From: Methylococcales bacterium
Lineage (GTDB): Bacteria; Pseudomonadota; Gammaproteobacteria; Methylococcales; Methylomonadaceae
Length of the DNA: 64,000 bases
NCBI GenBank assembly: GCA_026399095.1
Contig: JAPLRP010000030.1
Coordinates: 25,908-89,907, forward strand
Reading direction: 5' to 3'
Part shown: piece by piece, positions 1-9,778 of the stretch
Position numbering within the stretch: the stretch's first letter is position 1
Layout: each line of letters opens with the position of its first letter
Position numbers and translations under genes: made by a program
Notes under the pieces: generated by a model
The model's input: the letters and a program-made list of their open reading frames with translations, nothing else
Databases searched by the model: none
Told to the model about the DNA's origin: nothing

Positions 1-1
1 A

Positions 2-535
2 CTAGAAATTCAAACCTTCAGTCAATTGTTAAAGGAGTCTGCAGGAAAGGGTAATCCAGAAGAAATTCAATTATTATGGTCTGAGATTCCAGATTATATA
101 AAATCTGTTGCTGGAATCGCGGCGATTTATTTTGCAGCAATGATTAGCGCTGGAATGGGAGTACTGATTGAAAATGACCTAGCTAATACTTTAACGGTTG
201 TATGGGATGAAACTTTGGTTATTTTGTTTGGTAGTGTTCAATCTGATAATGCATCTAAACAGCTTGAAACAGCAGAAAAATGGGCTTACGTTCATCCTGA
301 AAATGCCGTATTGTTAGGTGTGTTGGGTAAATTGGCAATTAAATGTGGTGACACCTTTAAGGCAGAAAGTTATTTGGCGAAAAGTATTGCTGCTGAGCCG
401 ACTGTTGAGGCTTATCAATTATTGGGCGATTTATTATTTGTACAAGGTGATAAAGACAATGCCATCACGTTTTATAAAAATGGCTTGGAGTTGGCTTCCA
501 GCGAAATTGTCAGCCAAATAAATACGTTATCGTAA
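2..535 (+). CDS. hemY: HemY-like TPR protein, C-terminal part (5' end outside window)
   Basis: The reading frame is open to the left edge, so only about the last 177 codons are seen; a TTG at 26 is internal. The visible part has tetratricopeptide-like helices: an ALxxLG-type unit (HPENAVLLGVLGKLAIKCG), then a second one with AYQLLGDLLFVQGD and AITFYKNGLEL. This matches the C-terminal TPR block of HemY, an inner-membrane protein of the hemX-hemY region linked to heme biosynthesis. The exact biochemical role of the family is unsettled. The upstream genes needed to confirm a hemC-hemD-hemX-hemY cluster lie outside the window. A generic TPR protein is the alternative. Confidence 0.7.
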   Translation, partial: LEIQTFSQLLKESAGKGNPEEIQLLWSEIPDYIKSVAGIAAIYFAAMISAGMGVLIENDLANTLTVVWDETLVILFGSVQSDNASKQLETAEKWAYVHPENAVLLGVLGKLAIKCGDTFKAESYLAKSIAAEPTVEAYQLLGDLLFVQGDKDNAITFYKNGLELASSEIVSQINTLS

Positions 536-588
536 TGACTAATAGATTACGTTAATTACTATTGTTTATTTAAATACAGGTAAAGCTC

Positions 589-933
589 ATGAAGCATAAT
601 AAAATTGCAGTTCTTTTATTAGCACTTTTAACCAGTGCAGTCACTTTTGCTCAAGAGGCATCTGATAATTTTTCCGGAAATTGGAAAACAGAACAAGGAA
701 AAAGTGTTGTTATTGCTAAGACAGAGGCTGGTTTTGTAGGTCAAACCGTTGAGAAAAAAATAGTTGTATTGAAAGACATTAATTTTACTGACGGTAAATG
801 GGTAGCGGTTGTTTATAATCCAATAAAAGATGTAACGGCTGATTGCGAACTCTTTTTAGAAGGCAATAATCTTAAAATTGTTGCCACAAAAGGACTATTT
901 TCTAAAACCATTATTTGGACAAAAGAAATATAG
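589..933 (+). CDS. Small secreted DUF2147-like protein
   Basis: A 114-residue protein with a clear Sec signal peptide (basic MKHNK, a hydrophobic run, cleavage likely after TFA near residue 21). The mature part begins with a GNWKT motif and ends with LKIVATKGLFSKTIIWTK. That is the layout of DUF2147 proteins, which start GxWxT and end in a G.....TxxWxR strand, but this copy is shorter and diverged. Probably a periplasmic beta-rich protein of unknown function. The start is supported by an AGGT-type site just upstream (TACAGGTAAAGCTC then ATG). It follows the HemY-like gene by 53 bp and may be co-transcribed. Family assignment is by pattern only. Confidence 0.6.
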   Translation: MKHNKIAVLLLALLTSAVTFAQEASDNFSGNWKTEQGKSVVIAKTEAGFVGQTVEKKIVVLKDINFTDGKWVAVVYNPIKDVTADCELFLEGNNLKIVATKGLFSKTIIWTKEI

Positions 934-945
934 TCGTTGTCTAAG

Positions 946-967
946 GTGGGCAGTTGTTTCTGCCCAC
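946..967. terminator. Hairpin between convergent genes
   Basis: A perfect 8-bp stem GTGGGCAG / CTGCCCAC with a 6-nt loop lies between the DUF2147-like gene (+) and ubiD (-). There is no long U-tract on either strand, so it is a plausible rather than certain shared terminator. Confidence 0.45.
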
Positions 968-976
968 GGCTATTAT

Positions 977-2437
977 CTAAAACAACTTATCCCACATCTC
1001 ATCAACTTTTTTGATGATATGTGGCGACATCACGATAGTTCTTCCCCATTCCCGGTTAGTTTCCCCCGGCCATTTATTGGTTGCATCAAAGCCTACTTTG
1101 GAACCTAATCCGGAAACCGGGGAGGCAAAATCAAGGTAATCAATGGGCGTGTTTTCCAGTATGGTTAAATCTCTTGCTGGATCCATACGGGTGGTCATTG
1201 CCCAAATAACATCTTGCCAGTTGCGGACGTCGATATCTTCATCAACGACGATGACAAACTTGGTGTACATGAATTGTCGCAGGAATGACCAAGTACCCAA
1301 CATGACACGCTTTGCATGGCCTGGATATTGTTTTTTCATACTGATGACAGCCATGCGGTATGAGCAGCCTTCAGGGGGCAAGTAAAAGTCGACAATCTCC
1401 GGAAATTGTTTTTGTAAAATGGGTACAAATACTTCATTTAAGGCTACACCTAATATGGCGGGTTCATCGGGCGGTCTGCCGGTAAAAGTACTATGATAAA
1501 TAGGCGCTTGGCGTTGAGTAATTCTTTCGATAGTGAATACCGGAAAATCAGCGACTTCATTGTAATAGCCGGTATGGTCGCCATAAGGACCTTCAGGAGC
1601 GAATTCATTTGGATAGATAAAACCTTCCAATACTATTTCTGCGCTTGCGGGTACTTGTAAGTCATTTATTATTGATTTGGCAACTTCCGTTTTGCTACCA
1701 CGTAATAAACCCGCAAAGGCGTATTCAGATAAAGAATCCGGTACCGGCGTTACTGCGGCAAGTATGGTTGCAGGATCAGCACCCAGTGCAATTGATACCG
1801 GGAAAGGTTTGCCGGGATTTATAGCTTGAAACTCTTTAAAATCCAATGCGCCACCACGATGAGCTAGCCAGCGCATGATGACTTTGTTTTTTGCAATGAC
1901 CTGTAGTCGATAAATACCCAAGTTTTGTCTGTATTTATTTGGCCCTTTGGTAATTACCAGTGGCCAGGTGATTAAGGGGGCAGCATCTTCTGGCCAACAG
2001 GTTTGAATGGGGTAAACGCTTAAATCAATTTCATCATCTTGTCTAATCAGTTCTTGGCACGGGGGAGATGAAACCAGTTTTGGTGCCATATTTAACACCT
2101 GTTTGTACAGAGGGAATTTCTCCCAGGCATCCTTCATACCTTTGGGTGGCTCAGGTTCTTTTAAAGTTGCAAGTAATTGACCAATGCCGCGTAACTCAGT
2201 TACCGATTCCGCTCCCATACCCATCGCAACGCGACGGGGCGTACCAAACAGATTGCCTAAAACCGGTATGTTGTAACCTGTTGGGTTTTCAAATAAAAGC
2301 GCAGGACCTCCTTGTTTTAAGGTTCTGTTACAAATTTCTGTCATTTCGAGATTAGGGTCAACAGGAATCGTGATTCGTTTTAGTTCACCTTGTTTTTCCA
2401 GTTGTTTAATGAAGTCTCGAAGATCATTGTATTTCAT
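977..2437 (-). CDS. ubiD: 4-hydroxy-3-polyprenylbenzoate decarboxylase UbiD
   Basis: The 486-residue length and sequence are typical of UbiD, the prenylated-FMN-dependent decarboxylase that removes the ring carboxyl group in ubiquinone biosynthesis. Visible family features are the N-terminal [10 protein letters not shown], the [16 protein letters not shown] strand, the [12 protein letters not shown] segment (residues about 282-293) that contributes active-site residues, and the conserved DPARD motif near the C-terminus. The cofactor-making partner UbiX lies in the same window at 25571, not adjacent. The start codon overlaps the last codons of prlC (2434), which suggests translational coupling in a prlC-ubiD pair. 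Confidence 0.95.
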   Translation of the reverse strand: MKYNDLRDFIKQLEKQGELKRITIPVDPNLEMTEICNRTLKQGGPALLFENPTGYNIPVLGNLFGTPRRVAMGMGAESVTELRGIGQLLATLKEPEPPKGMKDAWEKFPLYKQVLNMAPKLVSSPPCQELIRQDDEIDLSVYPIQTCWPEDAAPLITWPLVITKGPNKYRQNLGIYRLQVIAKNKVIMRWLAHRGGALDFKEFQAINPGKPFPVSIALGADPATILAAVTPVPDSLSEYAFAGLLRGSKTEVAKSIINDLQVPASAEIVLEGFIYPNEFAPEGPYGDHTGYYNEVADFPVFTIERITQRQAPIYHSTFTGRPPDEPAILGVALNEVFVPILQKQFPEIVDFYLPPEGCSYRMAVISMKKQYPGHAKRVMLGTWSFLRQFMYTKFVIVVDEDIDVRNWQDVIWAMTTRMDPARDLTILENTPIDYLDFASPVSGLGSKVGFDATNKWPGETNREWGRTIVMSPHIIKKVDEMWDKLF

Positions 2438-4485
2438 GCGACTATGCCGTTATGTCTGAGTAAAGCATCAATGCTTGGCTGACGACCCCGGAAATTGATA
2501 AATAAGTCCATTGCAGCTTCAGTGCCCCCTTTTTCAAGAATAGTGGTCAAAAAAGCTTTGCCAGTTTCATGGTCAAAAATACCTTTTTCCTCAAATAACG
2601 AAAAAGCATCACTAGATAAGACTTCTGCCCACTTATAGCTGTAGTAACCTGCGGCATAACCCCCTGCAAATATGTGTGAAAAACTATGGGCAAAGCGATT
2701 AAATTTGGGTGGTTTAATGACAGCAACTTGCGCTCTAACCTGTTCGAGAATTTCGTAGATGCGGCCGCCTTTTTCAGGATCATAATCTTTGTGAATTCTA
2801 AAATCAAACAGGCTGAATTCAAGCTGTCTTACCATGATCATGCCTGCCTGAAAATTTTTTGCAGCCAGCATTTTGTCAAACAATGAGTCAGGTAATACTT
2901 CCCCCGTTTGATAATGTCCGGAAATGAGTGCCAGCGCCTCTTGTTCCCAGCACCAGTTTTCCATGAATTGACTGGGCAGTTCAACGGCATCCCATTCAAC
3001 ACCGTTAATCCCGGATACACCCAAATGATCAACTTTAGTGAGCATGTGTTGCAAGCCATGACCAAATTCATGAAAGAGTGTAGTCACGTCATCATGAGTC
3101 AACAATGAGGGTTCATTGTCCGTTGGCGGAGTAAAATTGCAGGTAAGGTAAGCGACCGGTATTTGAATGTTGCCATTAAATCTTTTTCGACCAACACAAT
3201 CATCCATCCAGGCGCCGCCGCGTTTTTTGGTTCTAACATACAGATCAAAATAAAACTGGCCTCGCAATTCGCCTGACTCGTCGTTTATTTGGAAAAACCG
3301 CACATCCGGATGCCAAGTCTCAAAATCGGTAATTTCGGATATTTGTATACCATAGAGCTTTTCAACTACCGAAAACAACCCAGGTAAAACGTGGGTTATC
3401 GGGAAGTAAGCCTTAACTTCTTCTTGTGATAATTGGTAGAAATGCTGACGCATTTTTTCCGAGTAATAACCTAAATCCCAAGATTGAAGGTCGTCGATAC
3501 CATAGTGCTGTTTTGCAAATTCGTGTAATTCTGTAAGGTCCTTGCGGGCTTGTCTCCAAGACTTATCTGCCAAATCTTCCAGAAAGTTCATGACATCTTC
3601 AGGTTTTTTAGCCATTTTAGTTGCAAGTGATAGCTCGGCATAATTTTTAAAACCTAATAATTGGGCTTTCTCATGACGAAGTGCCAGAATTTGCTCCATG
3701 ATTAGGCTATTATCCCATTGCTCATTCTCAGGGCCTTGATCTGAGGCGCGAGTAGAATAGGCTTCATAATGTTCGCGGCGCAACTCTCTGTCATTAGCGT
3801 AAGTCATTACTGCCTGAAAAGACGGACTTTGTAGGGTTATCAGCCATCCGTCAAGGTTTTGGTTTTCTGCCGTTTGTTTTGCCTGAGCCATCGCAGAAGC
3901 AGGTAAGCCTTCTAAATCCTGCTCGATTCTTATATGTTTGCTCCAGGCATTGGTCGCATCAAGCAGGTTTTCTTCATAGTTGCTGGCGAGGCGAGATAAT
4001 TTTTGACTGATTTCTTTATAGCGTTGTTTTTTTTCATTTTCAAGATCAACACCTGATAATTTAAAATCTCTCAGAGCATTTTGTATGATTTTCTTTTGTG
4101 CGCTATCCAAGGATACATATTCTTCACTATTGGCAATAAATTGATAGGCATTAAATAGTCGTTCATTCTGACCCATTTCAGTCGAATACTCACTTAGTTT
4201 GGGCAAGCAGGCGTTATAGGCTAGTCGAAGATCATCTGTGTTGACTACCGAATTCATGTTACTGACCGGTGACCAAGCTTTGTTGAGTCGGTCTTCGGCA
4301 TTTTCAATCGGTTCAATCAGGTTTTTCCAGGTATATCTTGTGTTTGTTTTAAGCTGTTGCTCCACAACGGCGCGTGCTTCATCCAATAATTGGGTGATCG
4401 CGGGTTCAATGTGTTCTGGCTTTATTTGGGAAAATAAGGGAAGTGAGGAGTTATTGGTTAATAATGGGTTGATCATAGTGGACAT
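2434..4485 (-). CDS. prlC: Oligopeptidase A, M3 metallopeptidase
   Basis: A zinc endopeptidase of the thimet oligopeptidase (M3) family that degrades peptides and cleaved signal peptides in the cytoplasm. The zinc motif HEFGH is at about residues 472-476, with the distal glutamate expected in the following helix ([17 protein letters not shown]). I place the start at the ATG at 4485, giving 683 residues, close to the usual 680 and beginning MSTMINPLL; the frame stays open upstream to 4527 but those residues do not resemble the family. It overlaps ubiD by 4 bp. No strong ribosome binding site is visible before either start. Confidence 0.93.
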   Translation of the reverse strand: MSTMINPLLTNNSSLPLFSQIKPEHIEPAITQLLDEARAVVEQQLKTNTRYTWKNLIEPIENAEDRLNKAWSPVSNMNSVVNTDDLRLAYNACLPKLSEYSTEMGQNERLFNAYQFIANSEEYVSLDSAQKKIIQNALRDFKLSGVDLENEKKQRYKEISQKLSRLASNYEENLLDATNAWSKHIRIEQDLEGLPASAMAQAKQTAENQNLDGWLITLQSPSFQAVMTYANDRELRREHYEAYSTRASDQGPENEQWDNSLIMEQILALRHEKAQLLGFKNYAELSLATKMAKKPEDVMNFLEDLADKSWRQARKDLTELHEFAKQHYGIDDLQSWDLGYYSEKMRQHFYQLSQEEVKAYFPITHVLPGLFSVVEKLYGIQISEITDFETWHPDVRFFQINDESGELRGQFYFDLYVRTKKRGGAWMDDCVGRKRFNGNIQIPVAYLTCNFTPPTDNEPSLLTHDDVTTLFHEFGHGLQHMLTKVDHLGVSGINGVEWDAVELPSQFMENWCWEQEALALISGHYQTGEVLPDSLFDKMLAAKNFQAGMIMVRQLEFSLFDFRIHKDYDPEKGGRIYEILEQVRAQVAVIKPPKFNRFAHSFSHIFAGGYAAGYYSYKWAEVLSSDAFSLFEEKGIFDHETGKAFLTTILEKGGTEAAMDLFINFRGRQPSIDALLRHNGIVA

Positions 4486-4583
4486 TACTATTAAGTTATG
4501 GCTGCATAGATGTGTTTTGTAACACAAGCGATTTATTTTTTGGTCACGTTAATTGCTTCAAGTTAACCAAGTGGCCTTAGATA

Positions 4584-5042
4584 TTATTTTTTAGGTTCAA
4601 TAAACAAGCCAGTTTTTGATGAATAGTCGTGCCAACTGTATCGGTTTTTATTCATGTAAATCCATAGGAAACCTAAGCCTAAAAAGCTCCAAGAAATTAT
4701 AGCTGTTGTATAACGTAATAAAGCCTGTTTCCAACTTATCGGTTTTTGATCAAGAGTCAAAACTTTTATTTTCCAAGCACGCAAACCTAATGTTTGCCCG
4801 CCATGTGTCCAAAACCAACCATAGAATAAAAAGCTAATGGTCACCAAGTAAATACGCTGAAGTATTTGATAGTCTTTAATTAACTCGCCAGTAGTGAAAA
4901 GATATAAGATTGCATTAGCGAGGATTAAAATGGCAGCTAGTAGAAAGGTGTCGTATGTTTGTGCAGCCAAGCGTCTAAAAAAACCAGGTGTAGATGTAAA
5001 ATCTTGACCTGATTTTATTATGTTGTTTATTTTTGAAGACAA
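4584..5042 (-). CDS. RDD family membrane protein
   Basis: A 152-residue protein with the RDD signature in variant form (FFRRLAAQTYDTFLLA, about residues 21-36) and three predicted membrane segments: LAAILILANAILYLF, ITISFLFYGWFW-like, and AIISWSFLGLGFLWIYM. It has the GQTLGLRAWKIKV loop typical of RDD proteins. The family is poorly characterised; some members are linked to ion exchange or membrane-protein integrity. The start appears to be TTG (5042), directly after the stop codon of the small upstream gene and in the same frame, with no Shine-Dalgarno sequence. Translation probably depends on re-initiation. Confidence 0.85.
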   Translation of the reverse strand: MSSKINNIIKSGQDFTSTPGFFRRLAAQTYDTFLLAAILILANAILYLFTTGELIKDYQILQRIYLVTISFLFYGWFWTHGGQTLGLRAWKIKVLTLDQKPISWKQALLRYTTAIISWSFLGLGFLWIYMNKNRYSWHDYSSKTGLFIEPKK

Positions 5043-5222
5043 TTAAACTTTAAATAGAGCTAGTTTTTGTCCAAAATACATGCACATAGCCATAAGTGCA
5101 CCCAGCATTATTAGTGAAAATAAGAAAGGAGGTCTATGGAACAGAAGAATCCCAAAATCTGCTACAAAAAGACTGGTTAACACTGGATGGTCAATTAAGC
5201 CATCAAAAATTTTTTTGAACAT
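5043..5222 (-). CDS. 59-residue membrane protein upstream of the RDD gene
   Basis: Reading the minus strand from the ATG at 5222 gives 59 codons and a TAA at 5043-5045. The product starts MFKKIFDGLIDHPVL and has two hydrophobic stretches: LTSLFVADFGILLF at about residues 15-28 and FLFSLIMLGALMAMCMYF at about 33-50, split by HRPP. It ends LALFKV. A weak GGGA site lies 6-9 bases upstream. The stop is followed at once by the TTG start of the RDD gene in the same frame, so the two are probably co-translated. I do not recognise a family. The amphipathic N-terminus, basic ends and coherent membrane pattern support a real gene. Confidence 0.6.
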   Translation of the reverse strand: MFKKIFDGLIDHPVLTSLFVADFGILLFHRPPFLFSLIMLGALMAMCMYFGQKLALFKV

Positions 5223-5427
5223 AACAATCCCGTTAATAACGCAAATGTGCGATGCGAATGTTTAAAAATTGGTTGCCTGATCTTTGAATTTTTTTAAATT
5301 CACAATGGGTGCTTGTAAAAATCAGTAGGATGATTTTACTATAATCAAAAGGGTAATGTAAAAAAAAGAAGATTGATTGTAAGATAGAATGTATCAAATG
5401 ATATGATTGCCATAAATAAAAATTAAA

Positions 5428-5444
5428 TAAGGTTAAAGGCCATT
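5428..5444 (+). promoter_or_regulatory. Ribosome binding site and probable AUU start of pcnB
   Basis: TAAGG at 5428-5432 is followed after 9 nt by ATT at 5442. In frame this adds seven codons (reading L-K-F-F-K-K after the initiator) in front of the TTG at 5463. The TTG itself has no Shine-Dalgarno sequence. The pcnB gene of E. coli is a known case of AUU initiation, so a conserved weak start is plausible here. Confidence 0.55.
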
Positions 5445-6815
5445 TTAAAATTCTTTAAGAAATTGATTAATTCAGCTAGAAGTCAAGCTGAGCCAGTTGA
5501 GTCGCAAGTTAAAATATACTCGCGGTCTGAGCATAATATATCGCGTGCTCAAATTAGTGAAAATGCACTGAAGGTTCTGTATAAATTGCAAAAAGAAGGC
5601 TATAAAGCCTATCTTGTAGGCGGTTGTGTGCGGGATTTGTTGTTGGGTCGTGAACCTAAGGATTTTGACGTTGTTACTGATGCCGATCCTGAGCAGATTA
5701 GAAAAGTGTTTCGCAATTGTCGTTTGATTGGGCGCAGATTTCGTTTGGCGCATGTGCATTTTGGCAGGGAAGTGATTGAAGTTGCGACTTTTAGAGGTGC
5801 GGCGGAAACTCAAAATGACAAGCAGGTGCTTAATAACGAGGGGCGTTTATTGCGTGATAATGTCTATGGAACCATTGAAGAAGATGTTTGGCGTAGAGAC
5901 TTCACGGTTAATGCGCTTTATTACAACATAAAGGATTTTTCGGTTGTTGATTATGTCGACGGCATGGCTGACCATAAATCAGCGACTTTAAGATTGATTG
6001 GTGATCCTGAGACGCGGTTTCGTGAAGACCCAGTTCGTATGCTTCGTGCGGTGCGTTTTGCTGTTAAGCTGGGCTTTAGGTTGCATCCTGATTGTGAAAA
6101 ATCTATGCATCAGGTAGCAGAATTGTTATCTAGTATACCGTCTGCACGGCTTTATGATGAGGCTTTGAAGTTATTTTTATCGGGGTATGCTTTGCAAACA
6201 TTCGAGATGTTAAGGCATTACGGGCTTTTTCAGGTATTGTTTCCGGCTACAGAAAATTGTTTATCTATGGAGGAAAATGGATTTCCACGATTGCTACTTA
6301 TTAGAGCCTTGGATAATTCTGATATCAGAATTGCTGATGGTAAAACGGTAACGGCTTATTTTTTATTCGCTGCTTTTTTATGGGAACCGGTTCAGGTTAG
6401 AGCGAAAGAAAAGATGGCTCATGGGTTGGTTGAATTCATGGCTTATCAGGAAGCTGCTAATGAAGTAATTTCTATGCAAGTTAAAAATACAGCTTTACCA
6501 CGACACATTACGATGGCGATGCGTGAAGTTTGGGGTTTACAGTCTAAATTTGATGCGAGAGTGGGTTCCAAGCCCAGTCGGTTACTCATACATCCACGGT
6601 TTAGAGCAGCTTATGATTTTTTATTGTTACGTGCAGAAACCGGTGGTGCTGATCTTGAACTGGCAAAATGGTGGGGTAAATATCAGGAGGCCAATGAAAA
6701 TGAACAAAGAAAAATGACCCAGCCCCCACGAAAAGCTCAAGGCAGTAAGCCGGGTCGAAAAAGAAGCTATCGGGGAAAAGTTAAAGACAGTGCTTCAGGA
6801 AATGATGGGGTTTAG
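5442..6815 (+). CDS. pcnB: Poly(A) polymerase I PcnB
   Basis: Class II nucleotidyltransferase that adds poly(A) tails to RNA 3' ends and so marks them for decay. The catalytic core is clear: GGCVRDLLLGREPKDFDVVTDADP-type GG and DxD motifs, and the downstream RRDFTVNALYY and DPVRMLRAVRF motifs of the bacterial poly(A) polymerase/CCA family. A long helical body and a highly basic C-terminal tail (KPGRKRSYRGK) fit PcnB rather than a CCA-adding enzyme. The conventional start would be TTG 5463; I prefer the ATT at 5442, for the reasons given at that site. It leads into folK 62 bp downstream, the usual gammaproteobacterial order. Confidence 0.93.
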   Translation: MLKFFKKLINSARSQAEPVESQVKIYSRSEHNISRAQISENALKVLYKLQKEGYKAYLVGGCVRDLLLGREPKDFDVVTDADPEQIRKVFRNCRLIGRRFRLAHVHFGREVIEVATFRGAAETQNDKQVLNNEGRLLRDNVYGTIEEDVWRRDFTVNALYYNIKDFSVVDYVDGMADHKSATLRLIGDPETRFREDPVRMLRAVRFAVKLGFRLHPDCEKSMHQVAELLSSIPSARLYDEALKLFLSGYALQTFEMLRHYGLFQVLFPATENCLSMEENGFPRLLLIRALDNSDIRIADGKTVTAYFLFAAFLWEPVQVRAKEKMAHGLVEFMAYQEAANEVISMQVKNTALPRHITMAMREVWGLQSKFDARVGSKPSRLLIHPRFRAAYDFLLLRAETGGADLELAKWWGKYQEANENEQRKMTQPPRKAQGSKPGRKRSYRGKVKDSASGNDGV

Positions 6816-6877
6816 GTAGAAAAGCTAACGATTATTTTTTGCTTTTTACTCTCACTCTAGGTGATTTTGGATTTTCT

Positions 6878-7390
6878 ATGGAATACGTATCTTTTACCCA
6901 GGTTATTGCTTATATAGGTTTGGGTAGTAATCTTGCAGAACCTGCTACACAGATTAAATCAGCCAGATATGCAGTGGACGCAATTGAGGGCGTGCAAGAA
7001 TTGGCGTTTTCTAGTTTATATCATAGTCTACCAATGGGACCTCAGGACCAACCTGATTATGTTAATGCAGTTATGTGCGTCACAACAGAATTATCACCGC
7101 TAAATTTTTTGTATAGCCTGCAAAAAATTGAAAATGACCAAGGTCGGCTTAGAAAAGGTGAACAATGGGGTCCAAGAACATTGGATTTGGATGTTTTGTT
7201 GTATGGCGATCAAGAAATCAATGTGCCTGATTTAATCGTGCCTCATAAAGGTCTGGATGAAAGATCTTTTGTCTTGTATCCCCTGTTTGAAATTGCCCCA
7301 CAACTATTTGTGCCTGGTAAAGGTTCTATTATCGATTTGATTGCCAAGTGTCCTTTGTCAGGACTGAGACGGATAGATTCACATGTATAA
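6878..7390 (+). CDS. folK: 2-amino-4-hydroxy-6-hydroxymethyldihydropteridine pyrophosphokinase
   Basis: HPPK of folate synthesis, which transfers pyrophosphate from ATP to 6-hydroxymethyl-dihydropterin. Signature elements are AYIGLGSNL at the N-terminus, the GPQDQPDYVNAV loop, and the metal-binding RTLDLDVLLYG. I choose the ATG at 6878 (170 residues) because the family begins only a few residues before AYIGLGSN; an upstream TTG at 6839 is possible. The stop overlaps the panB start by 8 bp, so folK and panB are translationally coupled. Confidence 0.93.
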   Translation: MEYVSFTQVIAYIGLGSNLAEPATQIKSARYAVDAIEGVQELAFSSLYHSLPMGPQDQPDYVNAVMCVTTELSPLNFLYSLQKIENDQGRLRKGEQWGPRTLDLDVLLYGDQEINVPDLIVPHKGLDERSFVLYPLFEIAPQLFVPGKGSIIDLIAKCPLSGLRRIDSHV

Positions 7391-8198
7391 CACTGTCCAA
7401 AACTCCACAGTAAAACCGTTAACGGTAAATGATCTGGCTGCAATGAAGCAGCGTGGTGAAAAAATAACTTGTTTAACGGCATATGATGCCAGTTTTAGTG
7501 CCTTAATTGATAAGGTAGGTGTTGATATAATGTTGGTTGGCGATTCGTTGGGAATGGTTATTCAAGGACATGACACAACGCTTCCGGTAACTATTGCTGA
7601 TATGGTCTATCACGCGCGCATTGTAAGCAAAGCAAGGCGAAGGTCTTTTGTTATCGCTGATTTACCCTTTATGAGCTATTGCACCCCTATTTTAGCTGCC
7701 CAAAATGCCGCTAAGTTGATGCAGTTGGGTGGCGTGCAAATGGTAAAGCTGGAGGGCGCCCATATTGAAACGGTCAGTTTTTTAGTTGGTCAGGGTATTC
7801 CGGTTTGTGGGCATTTAGGTTTGTTACCGCAATCAATCAATCAATTGGGAAGTTATAAGGTTCAGGGCAAGGATCCTGCTGCAGCCGAAAAAATAATTGC
7901 CGATGCTTATCAACTACAAGAAGCGGGAGCAGAGTTGTTGGTATTGGAGTGTGTTCCGGCAACGCTAGCCAAGGAAATAAGTAACCAGCTTAGGATTCCT
8001 GTTATCGGAATTGGTGCGGGCGTTGACTGTGATGGGCAAGTACTGGTGCTTTATGACATGCTTGATATTGGTGTCGAGAAGCGTCCTCGTTTTTCAAAAA
8101 ATTTTATGCAGGGTTCATTGAGTATAGAAGCCGCTATTGAGGCTTATCACCAAGCAGTAAAAAAAGCACAATTTCCATCCATTCAGCATAGCTCTTAA
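7383..8198 (+). CDS. panB: 3-methyl-2-oxobutanoate hydroxymethyltransferase
   Basis: First committed enzyme of pantothenate synthesis: adds a hydroxymethyl group from methylene-tetrahydrofolate to alpha-ketoisovalerate. At 271 residues it has the full TIM barrel, with the metal-binding GDSLGM, the QGHDTTLPVT loop, and the VKLEGA and GHLGLLPQ motifs. It begins inside the end of folK and ends 4 bp before panC. The folate supplied through the folK pathway is the cofactor for this step, so the order is functionally coherent. Confidence 0.96.
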   Translation: MYNTVQNSTVKPLTVNDLAAMKQRGEKITCLTAYDASFSALIDKVGVDIMLVGDSLGMVIQGHDTTLPVTIADMVYHARIVSKARRRSFVIADLPFMSYCTPILAAQNAAKLMQLGGVQMVKLEGAHIETVSFLVGQGIPVCGHLGLLPQSINQLGSYKVQGKDPAAAEKIIADAYQLQEAGAELLVLECVPATLAKEISNQLRIPVIGIGAGVDCDGQVLVLYDMLDIGVEKRPRFSKNFMQGSLSIEAAIEAYHQAVKKAQFPSIQHSS

Positions 8199-8202
8199 GT
8201 CA

Positions 8203-9045
8203 ATGCAGATAATCAATACAGTTTGTGGTATTCGTGAGGCCATTAATGCATGGCGTGTAGCGGGCGAAACAGTTGCTTTTGTTCCAACCATGGGTAATTT
8301 GCACGCAGGGCATCTTCAGTTGGTTAATAGGGCGAAAAAAAGTGCGGATCGCGTCGTTGTCAGTATTTTTGTTAATCCGACTCAATTTGGATTGGGGGAG
8401 GATTTTGAGGCTTATCCGCGTACTGAGCTTGAAGATCAAGAAAAACTAGAGATCGAGGGTGCAGATTTATTATTTCTTCCTTCTGTTTCCGATATTTATG
8501 CGCCAGACGTCAAAACAATAATAACGGTAACAGGTATTTCAGATAGTTATTGCGGGTCTTTTAGGCCAGGCCATTTTAGTGGTGTTGCTACAGTTGTTTG
8601 CAAGTTATTAAACATAGTTCAGCCAAATGTCGCTTTATTTGGCCTAAAAGATTTTCAACAATTCGCAGTCATTAACCTAATGGTTCGGGATTTGAATATC
8701 CCCGTTGAAATATTGGGCGTAGATACCGTTAGAGAATCAACTGGATTAGCTTTAAGTTCTAGAAACGCTTATTTAACGCAGGATGAAAGAATGAAAGCCT
8801 CTGCGCTTTACGTTTCATTATGCGCCGCGCGAGATGCTATTTTGGCGGGTAGTCAGAATTATGAAGATATAGAGCAAAAAGCAATACAATCAATACAAAA
8901 AGCGGGCTTTCAGGCAGATTATTTTTTCGTGTGTCGAAGTAGTGATTTAAAAAAAGCTAACTTGGATGATGTCGATTTGGTTTTATTGGTGGCAGCAAAA
9001 TTAGGAAAAACGCGGTTAATTGATAATGTTTATTTTTCTAAATAA
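8203..9045 (+). CDS. panC: Pantothenate synthetase
   Basis: ATP-dependent ligase that joins pantoate to beta-alanine. The nucleotide-binding motifs are present: PTMGNLHAGHL (the HxGH-class motif) near residue 30 and the KMSKS-like LSSRNAYL. Length 280 matches the family. It lies 4 bp after panB. The beta-alanine substrate would come from PanD at 9208, with a 162-bp gap between the two in which I see no gene. Confidence 0.96.
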   Translation: MQIINTVCGIREAINAWRVAGETVAFVPTMGNLHAGHLQLVNRAKKSADRVVVSIFVNPTQFGLGEDFEAYPRTELEDQEKLEIEGADLLFLPSVSDIYAPDVKTIITVTGISDSYCGSFRPGHFSGVATVVCKLLNIVQPNVALFGLKDFQQFAVINLMVRDLNIPVEILGVDTVRESTGLALSSRNAYLTQDERMKASALYVSLCAARDAILAGSQNYEDIEQKAIQSIQKAGFQADYFFVCRSSDLKKANLDDVDLVLLVAAKLGKTRLIDNVYFSK

Positions 9046-9207
9046 GTTGTTTAACGATAATGGATAATAGGATTAAAGTTGAAAGGAGCGCAATGGCTTT
9101 GTTTTAAAAACGCCTAAATTGACCAGGTTCGGATATCTAAATAGTTGATGGACTGTTGTAATTAATGGATAATGTCCGGTTTTCAAACGTATATATAGTG
9201 TTCTATT

Positions 9208-9588
9208 ATGCAAATTACGATGCTTAAAGCTAAGTTACATCGAGCCACCGTGACGCGCTCAGAGTTGGGTTACGAGGGTTCTTGTGCAATTGATGGCACT
9301 ATTCTTGACCTGTCAGGCATCAAAGAATACGAGCAGATTCAGATTTACAATATAAACAACGGAGCACGTTTTACTACGTACGCCATTCGCGCAGAAAACG
9401 GTTCCGGAGTGTTTTCGGTAAATGGAGCCGCAGCACGTTTAGCCTGTCCTGGTGACCTTATTATTGTGTGTGCTTATACCATATTGGATGAACAAGAGGC
9501 TGAAAAGCATAAACCGACTTTGGTTTACTTTAATGATAAAAACGAAGTCTTACGTTCTGCTTCATCGATTCCTGTTCAGGCAGCTTGA
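9208..9588 (+). CDS. panD: Aspartate 1-decarboxylase precursor
   Basis: Pyruvoyl enzyme that makes beta-alanine from aspartate. The self-cleavage site Gly24-Ser25 is intact within GYEGSCAID; cleavage converts Ser25 to the pyruvoyl group. The ASN-containing core and the [15 protein letters not shown] segment are as expected, and the length of 126 residues is standard. Its separation from panC suggests its own promoter or a long spacer. Maturation may also need a PanM/PanZ-like factor, which is not visible in the window. Confidence 0.96.
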   Translation: MQITMLKAKLHRATVTRSELGYEGSCAIDGTILDLSGIKEYEQIQIYNINNGARFTTYAIRAENGSGVFSVNGAAARLACPGDLIIVCAYTILDEQEAEKHKPTLVYFNDKNEVLRSASSIPVQAA

Positions 9589-9603
9589 ATTTAATTATTC
9601 GTT

Positions 9604-9629
9604 AACCTTGATTGTAGGCAATTAAGGTT
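9604..9629 (+). terminator. Probable terminator after panD
   Basis: Arms AACCTTGATTG and CAATTAAGGTT pair over 11 bp with one mismatch around a TAGG loop. The tract that follows (ATTATTTG) is only partly T-rich, so efficiency is uncertain. Confidence 0.4.
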
Positions 9630-9778
9630 ATTATTTGAAAGTGACTACCAAAAACGTTAACTTGTTATTTTATGAGCTCTTTTTTATAACTCATAGTTGA
9701 AAATGAAATTTTAGCGGCTAATATTTTTACACGGGCACACATTGCATGAATGCTTTGTTGTCTGTATCCTGCATGTCC

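Noticed and set aside
5080..5265. Plus-strand open frame of 61 codons
   Set aside because: Its product has no coherent pattern, and the minus strand over the same bases encodes a convincing membrane protein coupled to the RDD gene.
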